Assembly (NCBI GenBank): GCA_017449135.1
Contig: JAFSKE010000041.1
Location: 34,326-98,325 of the forward strand
From: Synergistaceae bacterium
GTDB lineage: Bacteria; Synergistota; Synergistia; Synergistales; Aminobacteriaceae
DNA length: 64,000 nucleotides
Direction of reading: 5' to 3'
This document shows positions 33,415 to 43,165 of this stretch, in pieces. The translations under genes were made by a program, and so were the position numbers. The notes under the pieces are model-generated. The model saw only the letters and a list, made by a program, of their open reading frames with translations, did no database searches and had not been told where the DNA came from. The number at the start of each line of letters is the position of its first letter. The stretch's first letter is position 1.

Positions 33415-35441
33415 AGCCTATATTATTTTCTGAAGGTCAGACAAATTTTAGTACTAACGGTCTTGGTCGCTTATCTGATGCAATATCCTGCACGGTAACT
33501 GAAGAAAGAAACGGTCAGTATGAGCTGCACATGGAATACCCCATTGACGGTCAGTTAATGGAGCAGGTCAAATACAGCCGGATTATTTTAGCCACGCCTG
33601 CGGATAATAAAGCTCCTCAGCCTTTTAAGATTTATAGGATTACAAAGCCGCTGTCCGGAGTTGTTGAAATTGACGCGGAGCATATAAGTTATCAGCTGGC
33701 GCATATTCCTATAATGCCGTTTACATCGGGAGGTTTAACGCCGACGTTTAATGCATTTACAACTTATTGTGCTGAAACAAACCCGTTTACTTTTACACGT
33801 GAAGGCTCATTCGGAGAAGCTCTGGCACGCTCATTTGAAGTTAAAGAACCAAATAATTTGAGATCCCTGCTCTTCGGTCAAGAGGGTTCAATCATCGACA
33901 TCTACGGCGGTGAATGGGAATTTGACGGCTTTAATGTGATTTTACATCAAGCGCGAGGAGCGGATAATGGAGTAACCATCAGGTACGGAAAGAACCTGAC
34001 AGACCTAAAGCAGGAAGAAAATATAGAAAATATCTATACTGGCATTTGCCCTTACTGGAAAGGGCAGGACAGCAACGGCGATGAAGTAGTTGTGACTCTT
34101 CCTGAAATGGTCCTTCATTCAACATCTGCTCAGAATTATCCGTATCAGAGGACTAAAGTTGTAGACCTCTCATCTAATTTTCAAGAACAGCCGACAGTCG
34201 CAGAGCTTAGAGCGGCGGGGCAGAACTACATTGAAAATAATGATGTTGGAACGCCTGCCGTAAGTCTTGATGTTGCTTTTATCGCTCTTCATCAAACGCA
34301 GGAATATGCAGACCTGACAAAGATTGAACACATAAATTTATGCGATACCGTTACGGTTACTTTTCCTAAGCTGAATGTCAGCACAAAAGCTAAAGTCGTA
34401 AAGACTGTATGGGATGTGCTTCTTGACAGATATGAGTCAATAACTATTGGCGTAATCGGAGGCCGTCTTTCGGCTACTTTGCAATCTCAGCAAGAACAGG
34501 CTATTGAAAGAGCTGTGTCTCAATCTGCAACAGCAGCAAGCACTGAATATGCGACAAAAGCCACTGTGACGGGGCTCTCAAATGTTCTGGGAAACATAAG
34601 CCGCGATTTGGACAATATTAAGTTTATAGTAAAAGCTCTAAACGGTCAAAACGGCGGTTATATTTTTATCACCTTAGATAATAACAGACAAAGTGATGAA
34701 ATGATTGTGTTGCTCGATAGCCCTGTCTTCAGCTCTGCTCAAAAAATAATCCGCGTCAATGAAAACGGAGTTTATTACACAAGCGGCGGCTATGAGAACG
34801 GCACTTGGATTCCGATTATTGACAGTAACGGGCAAGTTAATGCCGCGAGGTTAAATGGCATCATTTCAGATGAGGCAGGCAAGGGGAGCTGGAATTTAAC
34901 TACAGGGGCTATGAGCTTAAGCTCTGATGCTACCTTCGGCGGAAAGACAATAGCAACTCTTGTCGGGGAGTTAATGCCCGATGTGTCTACAGCTTTGAGC
35001 ACAGCGATTAATGCTTATGATGCGTCGCTAAATCAAGCCGCAGTGCTAAATAAATTACAAGGCGCATCAGATGTGGGGCTTTACTTGGGCACTGACGGAC
35101 TGCTTCATATGCTTCCCGAGAGGGTAATAACTGACGGCGCAAATATCCCGTCTGCATTTTTGCCCACTACGATTGTGGGCGGCTCGGTTACAAGCTACGC
35201 GCAGGTTCGTGTTTCTAATGGCATTATCTATCCAATTAGGTACACGGTAACCTATTATAGCGGGGAAACAATATTAGGAACGGAAAGCGTAATAGCCGGT
35301 GAGGATTGTGAAGATGTTCCCGTCATTGAGAGAAGCGATTTTCTTGGCTGGTCAGACACAGACGGCGGAACGGTTGATAATTCTTTGTTATTGAATATTT
35401 TAGCAGACACAGATTTGTATGCTGTGTTTAGTAACAGTTAA
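33411..35441 (+). CDS. Tail-associated (Tal-like) baseplate protein with an InlB-like C-terminal repeat
   Basis: About 676 aa. The N-terminus (about 1-370) is the prophage tail hub/endopeptidase-type domain (NGLGRLSDAISCTVTEERNGQYELHMEYP). The middle is a coiled coil and beta region. The C-terminal 75 residues (YTVTYYSGETILGTESVIAGE...FLGWSDTDGG...LYAVF) are one Listeria-Bacteroides (InlB-type) repeat, also present twice in the 39627 protein. ATG 33411 is chosen for the ATGA overlap with Dit. Confidence 0.88.
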   Translation: MKPILFSEGQTNFSTNGLGRLSDAISCTVTEERNGQYELHMEYPIDGQLMEQVKYSRIILATPADNKAPQPFKIYRITKPLSGVVEIDAEHISYQLAHIPIMPFTSGGLTPTFNAFTTYCAETNPFTFTREGSFGEALARSFEVKEPNNLRSLLFGQEGSIIDIYGGEWEFDGFNVILHQARGADNGVTIRYGKNLTDLKQEENIENIYTGICPYWKGQDSNGDEVVVTLPEMVLHSTSAQNYPYQRTKVVDLSSNFQEQPTVAELRAAGQNYIENNDVGTPAVSLDVAFIALHQTQEYADLTKIEHINLCDTVTVTFPKLNVSTKAKVVKTVWDVLLDRYESITIGVIGGRLSATLQSQQEQAIERAVSQSATAASTEYATKATVTGLSNVLGNISRDLDNIKFIVKALNGQNGGYIFITLDNNRQSDEMIVLLDSPVFSSAQKIIRVNENGVYYTSGGYENGTWIPIIDSNGQVNAARLNGIISDEAGKGSWNLTTGAMSLSSDATFGGKTIATLVGELMPDVSTALSTAINAYDASLNQAAVLNKLQGASDVGLYLGTDGLLHMLPERVITDGANIPSAFLPTTIVGGSVTSYAQVRVSNGIIYPIRYTVTYYSGETILGTESVIAGEDCEDVPVIERSDFLGWSDTDGGTVDNSLLLNILADTDLYAVFSNS

Positions 35442-35456
35442 TAGGCAGTTAATAGG
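35435..35456 (+). repeat. Tandem 11-bp repeat at the end of the Tal gene
   Basis: CAGTTAATAGG occurs twice in a row, the first copy containing the stop codon, followed by CAGT. Probably slippage; no function apparent. Confidence 0.6.
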
Positions 35457-35504
35457 CAGTCAAGAAGTGTTAAAAGGGGGGAGATTTGAATAGCAGCTAG
35501 CAGT

Positions 35505-35906
35505 ATGCTTTACATCGGCGTTAATCTTGAACCGCAGCCTGGAGGCGTAATGCCCGAAATTCATTTGAAGAAAGGAAGCTCTTCAGTTCTGTTAAGGTTC
35601 TTCATTGATGCCAAGAATGTTCTTGAAGATATTTACTGGAAGACTTATGTGATTACAGCTTCTTTACCTAACGGGAACGAACTTTTTTCAAGCGGACGAA
35701 TACAAAAAGATGACAGCGGCAGATACACAGCTGTGCTTTCATCTGTGTTTGTAGGGAGGGCGACAAGAAAGGTAGGATCTTTCAAAGGAGCGGTAACAAT
35801 TCTTGATTTTGAGGATTCGGTTACGAGAGATAATTATTTGAATCATAAGATTCAGACGGTTTTGCCGTTTAAGGTTATTGTTCATGATTCGGCTGGAGGT
35901 GATTAA
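35505..35906 (+). CDS. Small baseplate protein, BppU-like domain
   Basis: 133 aa of beta-sandwich character (GVNLEPQPGGVMPEIHLKKGSSSVLLRFFI, ITASLPNGNELFSSGRI). Its N-terminal half resembles the start of the next, much larger protein (P-GG-P-IHL...VTLKFQL), so it may be a free-standing copy of the same baseplate-attachment domain. A G-rich site (AAAAGGGGGGAGA) lies rather far upstream of the ATG. Confidence 0.6.
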   Translation: MLYIGVNLEPQPGGVMPEIHLKKGSSSVLLRFFIDAKNVLEDIYWKTYVITASLPNGNELFSSGRIQKDDSGRYTAVLSSVFVGRATRKVGSFKGAVTILDFEDSVTRDNYLNHKIQTVLPFKVIVHDSAGGD

Positions 35907-35909
35907 AGA

Positions 35910-38900
35910 ATGCTAAATAGGACTTATGAGCTGGATATGGTTCCAGGCGGGATTCCTTTGTCGATTCATTTATCGCAATACGACTCTGATGTTACGCTAA
36001 AGTTTCAGCTGTATGCAAGTCAGGGTGTGCTGGACATTCCCACTAGCGGCGTAACTGCCATAATACGAGGGACTAAGCTGGACGGGAATGGTATTTCTGC
36101 TGCCGCAGCTTTTGCTTTTGAAGATTCAATACCAACTGTTACTGTCCAGATGACAAAGCAGATGACGGCGATAGCAGGAAGAAATAAATTTGAAATTGTG
36201 TTGACTGCTGATTTAAGCGGCGTTAGTTTTGACCTTCCCAGTGCTAATTTTTATCTGGATGTTGAGAGAGCGGCTTTAGATTATGATACGCTGGAATCAA
36301 AGTCGGAGATTATGGAAATACAAGAGATACTCTCTAACGCAGACAACATAATCCGAGCCCTGCAGGTCTCTGAAGAAACACAAGCCAATATGGCGGCTTT
36401 AACAACAAGAGCAGAAACGGCGGCAACAAATGCTGAGACTGATGCAAATACGGCAAGCACAGCTGCAACGACAGCAACTACAGCAGCAGATGCAGCTACA
36501 ACGGCAGTCAATGGCTTTAATAATACTGTTAATAGCGCAACCTCCGCGGCGGTTCAAACTGTGCAAGATGAGGGAACTTCTCAGGTTGCAAGGGTTGAGG
36601 CTGCCGGCGACGGTATGGAGACATACGCGCAAGGCGTTGTGAGCGATGCTAAAGATGATATCGATGCGTTGAAGGCAACGGCACTCAGCGACATAACCAG
36701 TGCTAAGACTGTGGCCATAACTGCGGTAAATGATACTAAAGACTCGGCAATGACTACAATAAACTCAAAAGCGCAGGAAGTTTCAGACATCGCAACAAGT
36801 GCCGACGCAATAGCTGCTCAGGCATTACAGCAGGCTGGAAGTGCTATGAATGAAGTAGCTGGCGTTGAAGAGACCGTATCTGCGGTTCAACAAAGTTATA
36901 CACAAATGGAGCTGTTACTTTCCGGAAAAGTTGATGGCGGTTATGTTGAGAATGATTCGCTTTATCTCACCTCCGGCGGTGAAGTTGTTGCCGGTCCTTT
37001 TACTGGATTTGGCGGCGGAGGCGGCGGTGGCGGCGGCTCTACAAATACCGCTGTAATTACAATGGAGAACACTTCCGGATTTGTGAGTAAAACTATAGCG
37101 GCCGGCGGAGATTGTGAGCTTTCATTCTACTGGACATCTATAGAAGACCAGCTTCCTACAGGCAATGGCTCTTTGACAATTAGAAATAATAATATTGTTC
37201 AGGCTGTGCTTGAAGTAGTGCAGGGGAATGTAACCGTGAACGTGGGAAGCTATCTTTCATCAGGTATGAACACAGTCCAGCTCCAAGTTTCGGATTCTTA
37301 TGGCAACAGCCGAGTTAAAAACTTTACAATTACAGTTGTTGAGTTATCCCTGACCAGTTCTTTTGATGACAGCACTATTCAGACCGGTGTGCTTGTATTC
37401 CCTTACACGCCTTACGGAGCTGTTTCAAAGACCGTTCATGTATTTCTTGACGGCGTTGAGCAGGACACGGTAACAACTTCGGTCTCAGCTCGTCAGCAGA
37501 CGTATTTGATTCCCCAGCAAAGTCATGGGGCGCATACGTTAAGAATGTATTTTGAAGCTACAGTCAATGGCAACGTTGTAAGATCCAATGAGCTGTATTA
37601 TGAAATTATCTGGTATCGCATTTCGGAGTCAACGCCGATTATCGCTTCGTCTTATAACGCGACATCAATAACACAATTTACTACTGTGAATATTCCCTAC
37701 ACAGTCTTCACGCCTGGCTCGCAGATGAGCGATGTAGTGATAAGGGTTGGAACTCGAACCGTTAGTGAAATAACGGTTGATAGAAGCAAGCAAATGTTCT
37801 CCTATAGGTTTAATAATGCGGGCGAGCAGACAGTGCTTATTACAAGCGGCGTAGCATCGAAGAGCATTACTTTCACCGTAACTGCAAGCAGTATTGACTG
37901 TCATGCGGAGACTGCAAATCTAGCGTTATTTTTGTCAAGTGCTTCCCGTAGCAATAATGAGGCTAATCCTGCTGTCTGGACATTTACGCCAACAGGCTCT
38001 TCTACAGCAATAGAAGCAACCTTTTCAAACTTCAATTTCACAAGCGATGGCTGGACTATTGACAGTAGCGGCATTACAGCTTTAAGGGTTTCTGGAGACG
38101 CGAGATTAACTATTCCGTATAAACCTTTCGCTCAAGATTTCAGGACGACAGGCAAGACCATTGAGATTGAATTTGCAACAAGAGACGTTCTTAATTATGA
38201 CGCGGTTATTCTTAGCTGTCTTGATCAGGGCAGAGGAATCTCATTAACGGCTCAGGGCTGTACATTAACCTCAGAGCAGAGTAGCATTTCCATGCAATTC
38301 AAAGAAGAAGAGCATGTACGAGTCGGTTTTGTTGTTGAAAAGAGGAGCGGCTTTAGACGTATTTATTGTTACATCAACGGCACTATGTCTGGGGTAGTTC
38401 AATATCCCGACGGCGATGACTTCTCACAGGTAAGCCCTGCAAACATCACTGTGGGCAATAACTTATGTACGATTGATTTGTATTGTATCAGGGTTTACGA
38501 TAACGACCTAAGCTCTCAGCAAATGGAAGAGAACTGGATTGCGGACACACAGGACGGGGCTTTAATGCTTGAGAGATATAATCACAATAATGTAAGGGAT
38601 GAATACGGGAATATCGTAATTTCCAAGCTCCCCAATGATTTGCCGTATATGATTATTGAGTGTGCTGAGCTTCCGCAGTACAAGGGAGACAAAAAGACCT
38701 GTGCCGGACAGTATGTTGACCCGTTAAATCCGAGTAAAAGTTTTACTTTTACAGGAGCGCAGATTGATGTTCAGGGTACTTCGTCTCAGTATTATGAGAG
38801 GAAAAACTACAAAGTCAAGTATAAGAACGGATTTGTAAACGCAAGCGGAAACACGGTTGAGACATATCAATTACGTGATGATTCAATTCCGACAGATACG

Positions 38901-39614
38901 TTCTGCTTCAAAGCTGACGTTGCATCATCTGAAGGAGCAAATAACGTAGAACTCGCAAGGCTTTATAACGATACCTGCCCGTACAAAACTCCTGCTCAAG
39001 TTGCAGATGAAAGAGTGAGACAAGGTATTGACGGTTTCCCGATAGTTATTTTCTGGCATGATACAACAAGCGGAACAACAAGTTTCTTGGGTAAAGCAAA
39101 TTTCAACCATGATAAATCGACAGAAGAGGTATTCGGCTTTGCTGAAGGCGATGAATCATGGGAAATCTTAAACAATACATCTGATAGAGTTCTCTGGAAG
39201 AGCGATGACTTCACATCAACAATAGTTGATGAAGACGGAAAGACAGTTCCTGCATGGCTCAGTGATTTTGAAGCACGATATCCTGATACTGATCCAGCAT
39301 ATACAGATTATGCCCAGTTAAAGGAATTTGCAAGCTGGGTAAAATCTACAGACCCCGAACAGGCAACGGGAAATACGCTGGCTGAGGCTGTTACGTTTAT
39401 AGATGGTGAGACAAGTACTACATACACGGAAGACACAGCGGCATATCGCAAAGCAAAATTCAGAGCAGAGCTTGGAAATTATGTCGAATTAGATTCCACG
39501 CTGTTTTTCTACATCTTTACTGAGATATTCTTGATGGTAGATAACAGAGCAAAGAATATGTTTCCCTCATTCTTGGGATCTGAGATTACATCCAGCTCGG
39601 AGCAGGAAAGTTAA
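35910..39614 (+). CDS. Receptor-binding/baseplate protein, BppU-like N-terminus, CotH-like C-terminus (first part)
   Basis: 1234 aa. Residues 1-130 BppU-like; about 150-340 Ala/Thr-rich coiled coil; Gly-rich hinge near 370; Ig-like beta domains about 380-670; LamG-like domain about 690-890; CotH-kinase-like domain from about 900 (DVQGTSSQYYERKNYKVKYKNG, FKADVASSEGANNVELARLYND, MVDNRAKNMFPSFLG). It stops at TAA 39612 inside the CotH domain; the rest of the domain continues in the same frame after the stop. Whether two chains associate or the stop is an error/mutation cannot be told here. Confidence 0.82.
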   Translation: MLNRTYELDMVPGGIPLSIHLSQYDSDVTLKFQLYASQGVLDIPTSGVTAIIRGTKLDGNGISAAAAFAFEDSIPTVTVQMTKQMTAIAGRNKFEIVLTADLSGVSFDLPSANFYLDVERAALDYDTLESKSEIMEIQEILSNADNIIRALQVSEETQANMAALTTRAETAATNAETDANTASTAATTATTAADAATTAVNGFNNTVNSATSAAVQTVQDEGTSQVARVEAAGDGMETYAQGVVSDAKDDIDALKATALSDITSAKTVAITAVNDTKDSAMTTINSKAQEVSDIATSADAIAAQALQQAGSAMNEVAGVEETVSAVQQSYTQMELLLSGKVDGGYVENDSLYLTSGGEVVAGPFTGFGGGGGGGGGSTNTAVITMENTSGFVSKTIAAGGDCELSFYWTSIEDQLPTGNGSLTIRNNNIVQAVLEVVQGNVTVNVGSYLSSGMNTVQLQVSDSYGNSRVKNFTITVVELSLTSSFDDSTIQTGVLVFPYTPYGAVSKTVHVFLDGVEQDTVTTSVSARQQTYLIPQQSHGAHTLRMYFEATVNGNVVRSNELYYEIIWYRISESTPIIASSYNATSITQFTTVNIPYTVFTPGSQMSDVVIRVGTRTVSEITVDRSKQMFSYRFNNAGEQTVLITSGVASKSITFTVTASSIDCHAETANLALFLSSASRSNNEANPAVWTFTPTGSSTAIEATFSNFNFTSDGWTIDSSGITALRVSGDARLTIPYKPFAQDFRTTGKTIEIEFATRDVLNYDAVILSCLDQGRGISLTAQGCTLTSEQSSISMQFKEEEHVRVGFVVEKRSGFRRIYCYINGTMSGVVQYPDGDDFSQVSPANITVGNNLCTIDLYCIRVYDNDLSSQQMEENWIADTQDGALMLERYNHNNVRDEYGNIVISKLPNDLPYMIIECAELPQYKGDKKTCAGQYVDPLNPSKSFTFTGAQIDVQGTSSQYYERKNYKVKYKNGFVNASGNTVETYQLRDDSIPTDTFCFKADVASSEGANNVELARLYNDTCPYKTPAQVADERVRQGIDGFPIVIFWHDTTSGTTSFLGKANFNHDKSTEEVFGFAEGDESWEILNNTSDRVLWKSDDFTSTIVDEDGKTVPAWLSDFEARYPDTDPAYTDYAQLKEFASWVKSTDPEQATGNTLAEAVTFIDGETSTTYTEDTAAYRKAKFRAELGNYVELDSTLFFYIFTEIFLMVDNRAKNMFPSFLGSEITSSSEQES

Positions 39615-39629
39615 GGAGGTACACCAATG
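39612..39629 (+). promoter_or_regulatory. Stop codon fused to a Shine-Dalgarno and in-frame ATG
   Basis: TAAGGAGGT (stop codon plus ribosome binding site) followed by ACACCA and ATG at 39627. Upstream and downstream ORFs are in the same frame, five codons apart. This arrangement favours re-initiation to make two chains. Confidence 0.7.
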
Positions 39630-42041
39630 AGTCGAGCTATGAAAAAGAAAATAGTTTGGTTCCCCTATGATTTCGATTCTTCGATTGGGTGCAATAACGA
39701 AGGTTCATTAGTCTTCAGCTACAATTTAGAGGACATAGACCAGACGGCAAGCGGTGCTGATGTGTTTAACGGTCAGCAATCCGTTCTCTGGAAGAATTTG
39801 CGAGAGATGTTTGCTCCCGAATTAAAGGCTATGTACCAAAATTTAAGGTCAACGGGTGCATTATCTTATGCAAAAGTTGAAAAGATGTTTGAAGATCATC
39901 AGGCTAAATGGCCTGAAGCTATTTTTAATGAAGATGCTTGGTTTAAGTATTTAGCTCCCCTAGAGGAAAAGGGGTCAGCAGCATATCTTGCAATGCTTCA
40001 AGGTTCTAAAGCCGAGCAGAGGAAGTGGTGGCTGTATAATAGGTTTAAGTATATTGACAGTAAATATAATGCCGGTGATAGCTTAACTGATGTCATCACA
40101 TTACGCGGCTACGCAAAAAGTAATATCAACATCACGCCTTATGCTGATGTTTATGCAACTGTTAAATTCGGTTCTTATCTTGTTCAGACACGTGCAGCAC
40201 GTAACCAGAGCTACACAATGGTTTGTCCGTTGGATAATGTCAATGATACTGAAATAATGATTTTTTCAGCTTCTCAGTTAGCGGATATAGGCGACCTCAG
40301 CGGTCTTAAAGTCGGATATGCTGAATTTGTGTATGCAACTAAGCTGCAGCAGTTGATTTTAGGTAAAAACTCACAGTATTATTCCAACAACAACTTACAA
40401 ACACTATATCTCGGGAATAATAAACTTCTGAAGAAGCTTGATGTGAGAAACTGCGGAGGATTAGGAACAGGAGACCAGAAGACAGTTGATTTATCTGGAT
40501 GTACGGGAATAGAAGAGGCCTATTTTGATGGCACAAAAATCACGGGAGTCAGTCTTCCTAATGGAGGTTCACTGCGGGTTCTTCATTTGCCATCTACAAT
40601 AACAGCGTTGGTTATCAGGAATCAGCCTTCTTTGACTGACTTCACCTGCCCTTCTCTCACCAATATCACAACTCTTTGGTTAGAGAATGTCGGCACAACG
40701 GTTGACACAATGAGCATTGTTGAAGCTCTTCGTACTGGTGCTCGTGTGCGTATATTTGGTTTTGCTTGGAACGTTGAGGAACAGAGCGACATTTCTGATA
40801 TGCTCGACATCCTTGATGATATGAGAGGCCTTGACCAGAACGGCGATAATGTAGACACAGCTCAGGTTTATGGCTCAATTCATGTACCTTCAATTACAGG
40901 TACAGTTTTAGCTCATGCCAGAGCTCGTTATCCGGACATTACAATCACTTATGATCACGTCTCGGCTACAATAACGTACTTAGACAATGACGGAACACAG
41001 CTCGGCACGGAGACAGTTTTAGATGGAGCTGCACCGACGCATGTACCTTCATTAACAAATAAGGAAGACAGCCAATACTACTACACGTTCTTGGGCTGGG
41101 GCAGTTCTGCCGGCGGTTCAGTGGATCCGGACATATTCTCTGATACTACAACCGACAAAACGGTCTATGCTATTTACCAATTAACAGAGAAGATATTTAC
41201 TGTCCGATTCTTTAATGGCTCGGAGCTGCTCGCTACCTATAACAACGTCTCTTACGGAGCAAGCATCGATTACGACACAATACCAACCTACAACGGAGTC
41301 GGAAATCCTGGCGATTATCAATTTACAGGTTGGAGTCCTGTGCCTGAGAACATCACGGCGGACACAGACTGCTACGCACAATTCTTATTTGTCGGCGTGT
41401 ATTTCCGTCAGTATATGAACGATACGCTGACTGGATACGCGGACACCAACAATTTAGCGAGCATAGCCTCATATGCTTTTGCTGGCCTCAGCTCTTTACA
41501 AGCCATTTCCATGCCTGTGCTTGAATCAATACCGGAGAGATGTTTTGCTGGATGCACGAGTCTTGAGACTGTTGATTTACCATCGGTCTTAGCTTCAAGC
41601 GGCTATGCCTTCTCATACAGCGAGGCTTTGGAGAAATTATACCTCCCAGAGCTCGTGGCTATAAGCGGCACGCCTTTGGTGAATGCAATTTCTGTATTAA
41701 AAGAACTCAGGCTGCCTAAGAACACATCGTCTATGAGTATGGTTCTTTCAACTACTAACAATGTTGAACTCATGGATATTGGTGTCGTGGCTGCATTTGG
41801 AGTCAACTTAGCAGGCAGCAGTTACGCGCACTTCACGTATTTCATCATGAGGAATACATCTCAGGTTGTAACGCCGTATAACAGCACAGTATTTAATGTA
41901 AACTCACCGATTGCAAAAGGCAACGGAAAGATTTTAGTGCCTCGCAGTATGGTTGCAAGTTACAAGGCGGATTCTAACTGGAGTCAATTCGCGGCGATTA
42001 TTGAGGCGATTGAGGATAATCCGAGTATAGCGAATCCCTAG
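39627..42041 (+). CDS. CotH-like domain (second part) with LRR, InlB-like and BspA repeats
   Basis: 804 aa. Residues 1-50 finish the CotH-like domain (KIVWFPYDFDSSIGCNNEGSLVFSYNLED, with the metal-binding DFD). Then a helical region, LRR-like strands (about 230-370), two InlB-type repeats (TYLDNDGTQLGTETV...FLGWGSS and VRFFNGSELLATY...FTGWSP), BspA-type LRRs (about 600-740) and a C-terminal cap (VPRSMVASYKADSNWSQFAAIIEAIEDNP). The cap is shared with the 42248 protein. Likely surface-adhesion tail fibre part. Confidence 0.8.
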   Translation: MSRAMKKKIVWFPYDFDSSIGCNNEGSLVFSYNLEDIDQTASGADVFNGQQSVLWKNLREMFAPELKAMYQNLRSTGALSYAKVEKMFEDHQAKWPEAIFNEDAWFKYLAPLEEKGSAAYLAMLQGSKAEQRKWWLYNRFKYIDSKYNAGDSLTDVITLRGYAKSNINITPYADVYATVKFGSYLVQTRAARNQSYTMVCPLDNVNDTEIMIFSASQLADIGDLSGLKVGYAEFVYATKLQQLILGKNSQYYSNNNLQTLYLGNNKLLKKLDVRNCGGLGTGDQKTVDLSGCTGIEEAYFDGTKITGVSLPNGGSLRVLHLPSTITALVIRNQPSLTDFTCPSLTNITTLWLENVGTTVDTMSIVEALRTGARVRIFGFAWNVEEQSDISDMLDILDDMRGLDQNGDNVDTAQVYGSIHVPSITGTVLAHARARYPDITITYDHVSATITYLDNDGTQLGTETVLDGAAPTHVPSLTNKEDSQYYYTFLGWGSSAGGSVDPDIFSDTTTDKTVYAIYQLTEKIFTVRFFNGSELLATYNNVSYGASIDYDTIPTYNGVGNPGDYQFTGWSPVPENITADTDCYAQFLFVGVYFRQYMNDTLTGYADTNNLASIASYAFAGLSSLQAISMPVLESIPERCFAGCTSLETVDLPSVLASSGYAFSYSEALEKLYLPELVAISGTPLVNAISVLKELRLPKNTSSMSMVLSTTNNVELMDIGVVAAFGVNLAGSSYAHFTYFIMRNTSQVVTPYNSTVFNVNSPIAKGNGKILVPRSMVASYKADSNWSQFAAIIEAIEDNPSIANP

Positions 42042-42098
42042 TCCCCTCTGCCGCCAGCCACCATCCGCCATCCGCTCATGACTACGGTATTCATTAGC

Positions 42099-42131
42099 AC
42101 GTGATCATGATTACTGTATTCATGATCACGT
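42099..42131. repeat. 12-bp perfect inverted repeat between fibre genes
   Basis: ACGTGATCATGA (42099-42110) and TCATGATCACGT (42120-42131) around a 9-bp loop; an overlapping pair CATGATTAC/GTAATCATG lies at 42106-42138. No T-run follows, so it is not a standard terminator. The rest of 42042-42247 is purine-rich with imperfect direct repeats (GAAGAGATGAA..GATG twice, ACGTAGAGA twice) and holds no gene. Confidence 0.75.
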
Positions 42132-42247
42132 AATCATGAAGAGATGAAGCGATGAGCAGACGCGGCACGAAGAGATGAACGGATGCGGCGGGGGCGGAAC
42201 ATAGACGTAGAGAAGTAAAGACGTAGAGAGAGAAGAAGGAGAAAAAG

Positions 42248-43111
42248 ATGTCAAATTCAATATCATCATATACGGACTCTCAAATCATGAAAGCCCTATT
42301 GACGAGGGACTTCTCAGAAATAGGGCGAAGATTTGAAGATGACCAAATAACGGGAATTAAAGCGGCGGCGTTCTATAACGCAAATAATTTAGATGAAGTT
42401 GTGCTTCCGGCAGTTAAAACAATCGGAGCACTCGCTTTCCAAGAGTCAGGGATTTCAACTCTGTCCCTGACTTGGGGCGAAATAACTTCTATCGGGACAA
42501 AAGCCTTTTATCTGGGAACAGGTATCTTACCGCAATCATTAACCTTATCAAAGCTGACAACTCTCGGCTACGGAGTATTTGCGGGAACAGACGCTTCAAA
42601 AAACACACGCCTGACAAGTATTTCTATGCCGCTATGGACAGGAAGCCAGCCTACAGAGAACGGGCTTACAGCATCAACAAATGGCGTTTTTGAGTATTGC
42701 TCGGCTTTGACGAGTATATCCATGCCTGAGCTGCAGAACATCAGGGGCAGTACTTTCAGATATTGTAGTGCGTTGGAGGAAGCAAAGTTCCCGAAAGTTG
42801 TTAGTGTGGGCAGTAATGCGTTTGGGAACTGCAGTAAGCTAAAGAAGCTGGAAATCGGCGGAGCGGTTACATCAATATCAAGTGCGTTTTTGAACAGCTC
42901 TATGGCATTTGAGGCTTTGATTTTGAGCGGGATTACAACTGTGCCGAGTTTAACTAATAGCGCGTTTAGCAGTTCAAGGATTGGTACGGGAGATGCTTAT
43001 GTGTATGTTCCGCGTGCTTATGAGAACACGATTAAGGTTGCTTCGGTTTGGAGTAATTATGCGGCTCAGATAAGAGCTATAGAGGATTACCCAGGCGTTT
43101 GCAACTTGTAA
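42248..43111 (+). CDS. BspA-type leucine-rich repeat tail fibre protein
   Basis: 287 aa. Successive BspA/LRR_5 units (IKAAAFYNANNLDEVVLPAVKTIG, SIGTKAF, NAFGNCSKLKKLEIGG), N-terminal helix, and a C-terminal cap (VYVPRAYENTIKVASVWSNYAAQIRAIEDYP) like that of the preceding protein. Probably an accessory adhesion protein on the phage tail. ATG follows AGAAGGAG. Confidence 0.82.
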   Translation: MSNSISSYTDSQIMKALLTRDFSEIGRRFEDDQITGIKAAAFYNANNLDEVVLPAVKTIGALAFQESGISTLSLTWGEITSIGTKAFYLGTGILPQSLTLSKLTTLGYGVFAGTDASKNTRLTSISMPLWTGSQPTENGLTASTNGVFEYCSALTSISMPELQNIRGSTFRYCSALEEAKFPKVVSVGSNAFGNCSKLKKLEIGGAVTSISSAFLNSSMAFEALILSGITTVPSLTNSAFSSSRIGTGDAYVYVPRAYENTIKVASVWSNYAAQIRAIEDYPGVCNL

Positions 43112-43165
43112 GCACAATGTCTGCAGTTGTGCACTTGTAAGCAGGATTTATAGAAAGGAGACAGC

